Below are positions 34,908 through 35,140 of a stretch of 35,140 bases of DNA, one piece after another. Made by a program: the position numbers and the translations under genes. Every line of letters begins with the position of its first letter. The first letter of the stretch is position 1. Origin of the DNA: Verrucomicrobiales bacterium. Its GTDB lineage: Bacteria > Verrucomicrobiota > Verrucomicrobiia > Limisphaerales > UBA9464. The DNA lies in contig SXSK01000062.1 in the NCBI GenBank assembly GCA_005793375.1, positions 1 through 35,140 of the forward strand, read 5' to 3'. The notes below the pieces were generated by a model that saw only the letters and a list, made by a program, of their open reading frames with translations, was not told the DNA's origin and did no database searches.

Positions 34908-35140
34908 GCAGTAAGGATCTTGCGATAAAAGGGGACTGTTGGCCAGCACCGTGGAGGTGTCCGCGAGGCGCGGGGCGCATCTCCGAGTTGTGGGAATTAT
35001 GGAGATCGGTCGTCCCTGCAATTCCCCAAAAGCGGTGGAGGGCCCTCATCTTTGTCTCTAAAGATCCCCTCTAGACATTTGTCCAAGTGTTACGCATGCT
35101 GGATGAATGTTAGACGCCATCCGTGTTGCCGGTCGTTGGG
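34908..35140. other. window end without a supported gene
   Basis: 233 bases in which I see no convincing gene, RNA or repeat. It may hold the promoter of the 66-residue gene, but no good -35/-10 pair was found. Confidence 0.3.

Overview
The window reads as a chromosomal segment of a verrucomicrobial bacterium, probably of the Pedosphaera/Limisphaerales type. This is inference from gene content, not from a marker search. The clues are secreted CotH-kinase, DUF1549/DUF1553, DUF6807 (PmoA-like) and SGNH proteins, an H-X9-DG pseudopilin, an exported protein with an acidic calcium-binding-like loop, and Ala/Pro-rich extensions on ribosomal proteins. No phage, IS element, CRISPR array, tRNA or rRNA gene was recognised.

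Layout. (1) 1-839: an HNH nuclease on the plus strand. (2) 860-2575: a secreted CotH-kinase-like protein on the minus strand. (3) 2601-15676, minus strand: one long run of translation genes, read from high to low coordinates as rplB-rpsS-rplV-rpsC-rplP-rpmC-rpsQ-rplN-rplX-rplE-rpsN-rpsH-rplF-rplR-rpsE-rplO-secY-map-rpmJ-rpsM-rpsK-rpsD-rpoA-rplQ, closed by a clear intrinsic terminator. The first half of the S10 operon (rpsJ-rplC-rplD-rplW) is not in front of rplB, and rpmD, adk and infA are missing from their usual places. (4) 15857-19137, minus strand: a YjgR/DUF853 ATPase and apolipoprotein N-acyltransferase (lnt), directly upstream of the ribosomal genes. (5) 19258-21566: a DUF6807 secreted protein converging on aroB, with overlapping stop codons. 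(6) 21678-28523, plus strand: a small membrane protein, an exported protein, a flavin halogenase-like oxidoreductase, a GT4 glycosyltransferase and a hotdog thioesterase (these last three tightly packed), then a solitary DUF1549/DUF1553 protein. (7) 28531-30771, minus strand: a DUF456 membrane protein and a secreted SGNH hydrolase. (8) 30989-32905: an exported CHRD-domain protein, followed by strong stem-loops. (9) 33011-34907, minus strand: a membrane-anchored unknown protein, an H-X9-DG pseudopilin and a 66-residue protein.

The ribosomal block makes the 30S/50S proteins, the RNA polymerase alpha subunit, the SecY translocon core and methionine aminopeptidase. Most of the rest is envelope or secreted. 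The least ordinary points are the split and pruned ribosomal operon with A/P-rich tails on S5, S11 and L17, the halogenase-like/GT4/thioesterase trio, and a shared C-terminal module in several exported proteins. Many starts were corrected from longest-frame starts by family alignment and Shine-Dalgarno position; rpmJ (37 aa) is a short gene identified directly from the sequence.
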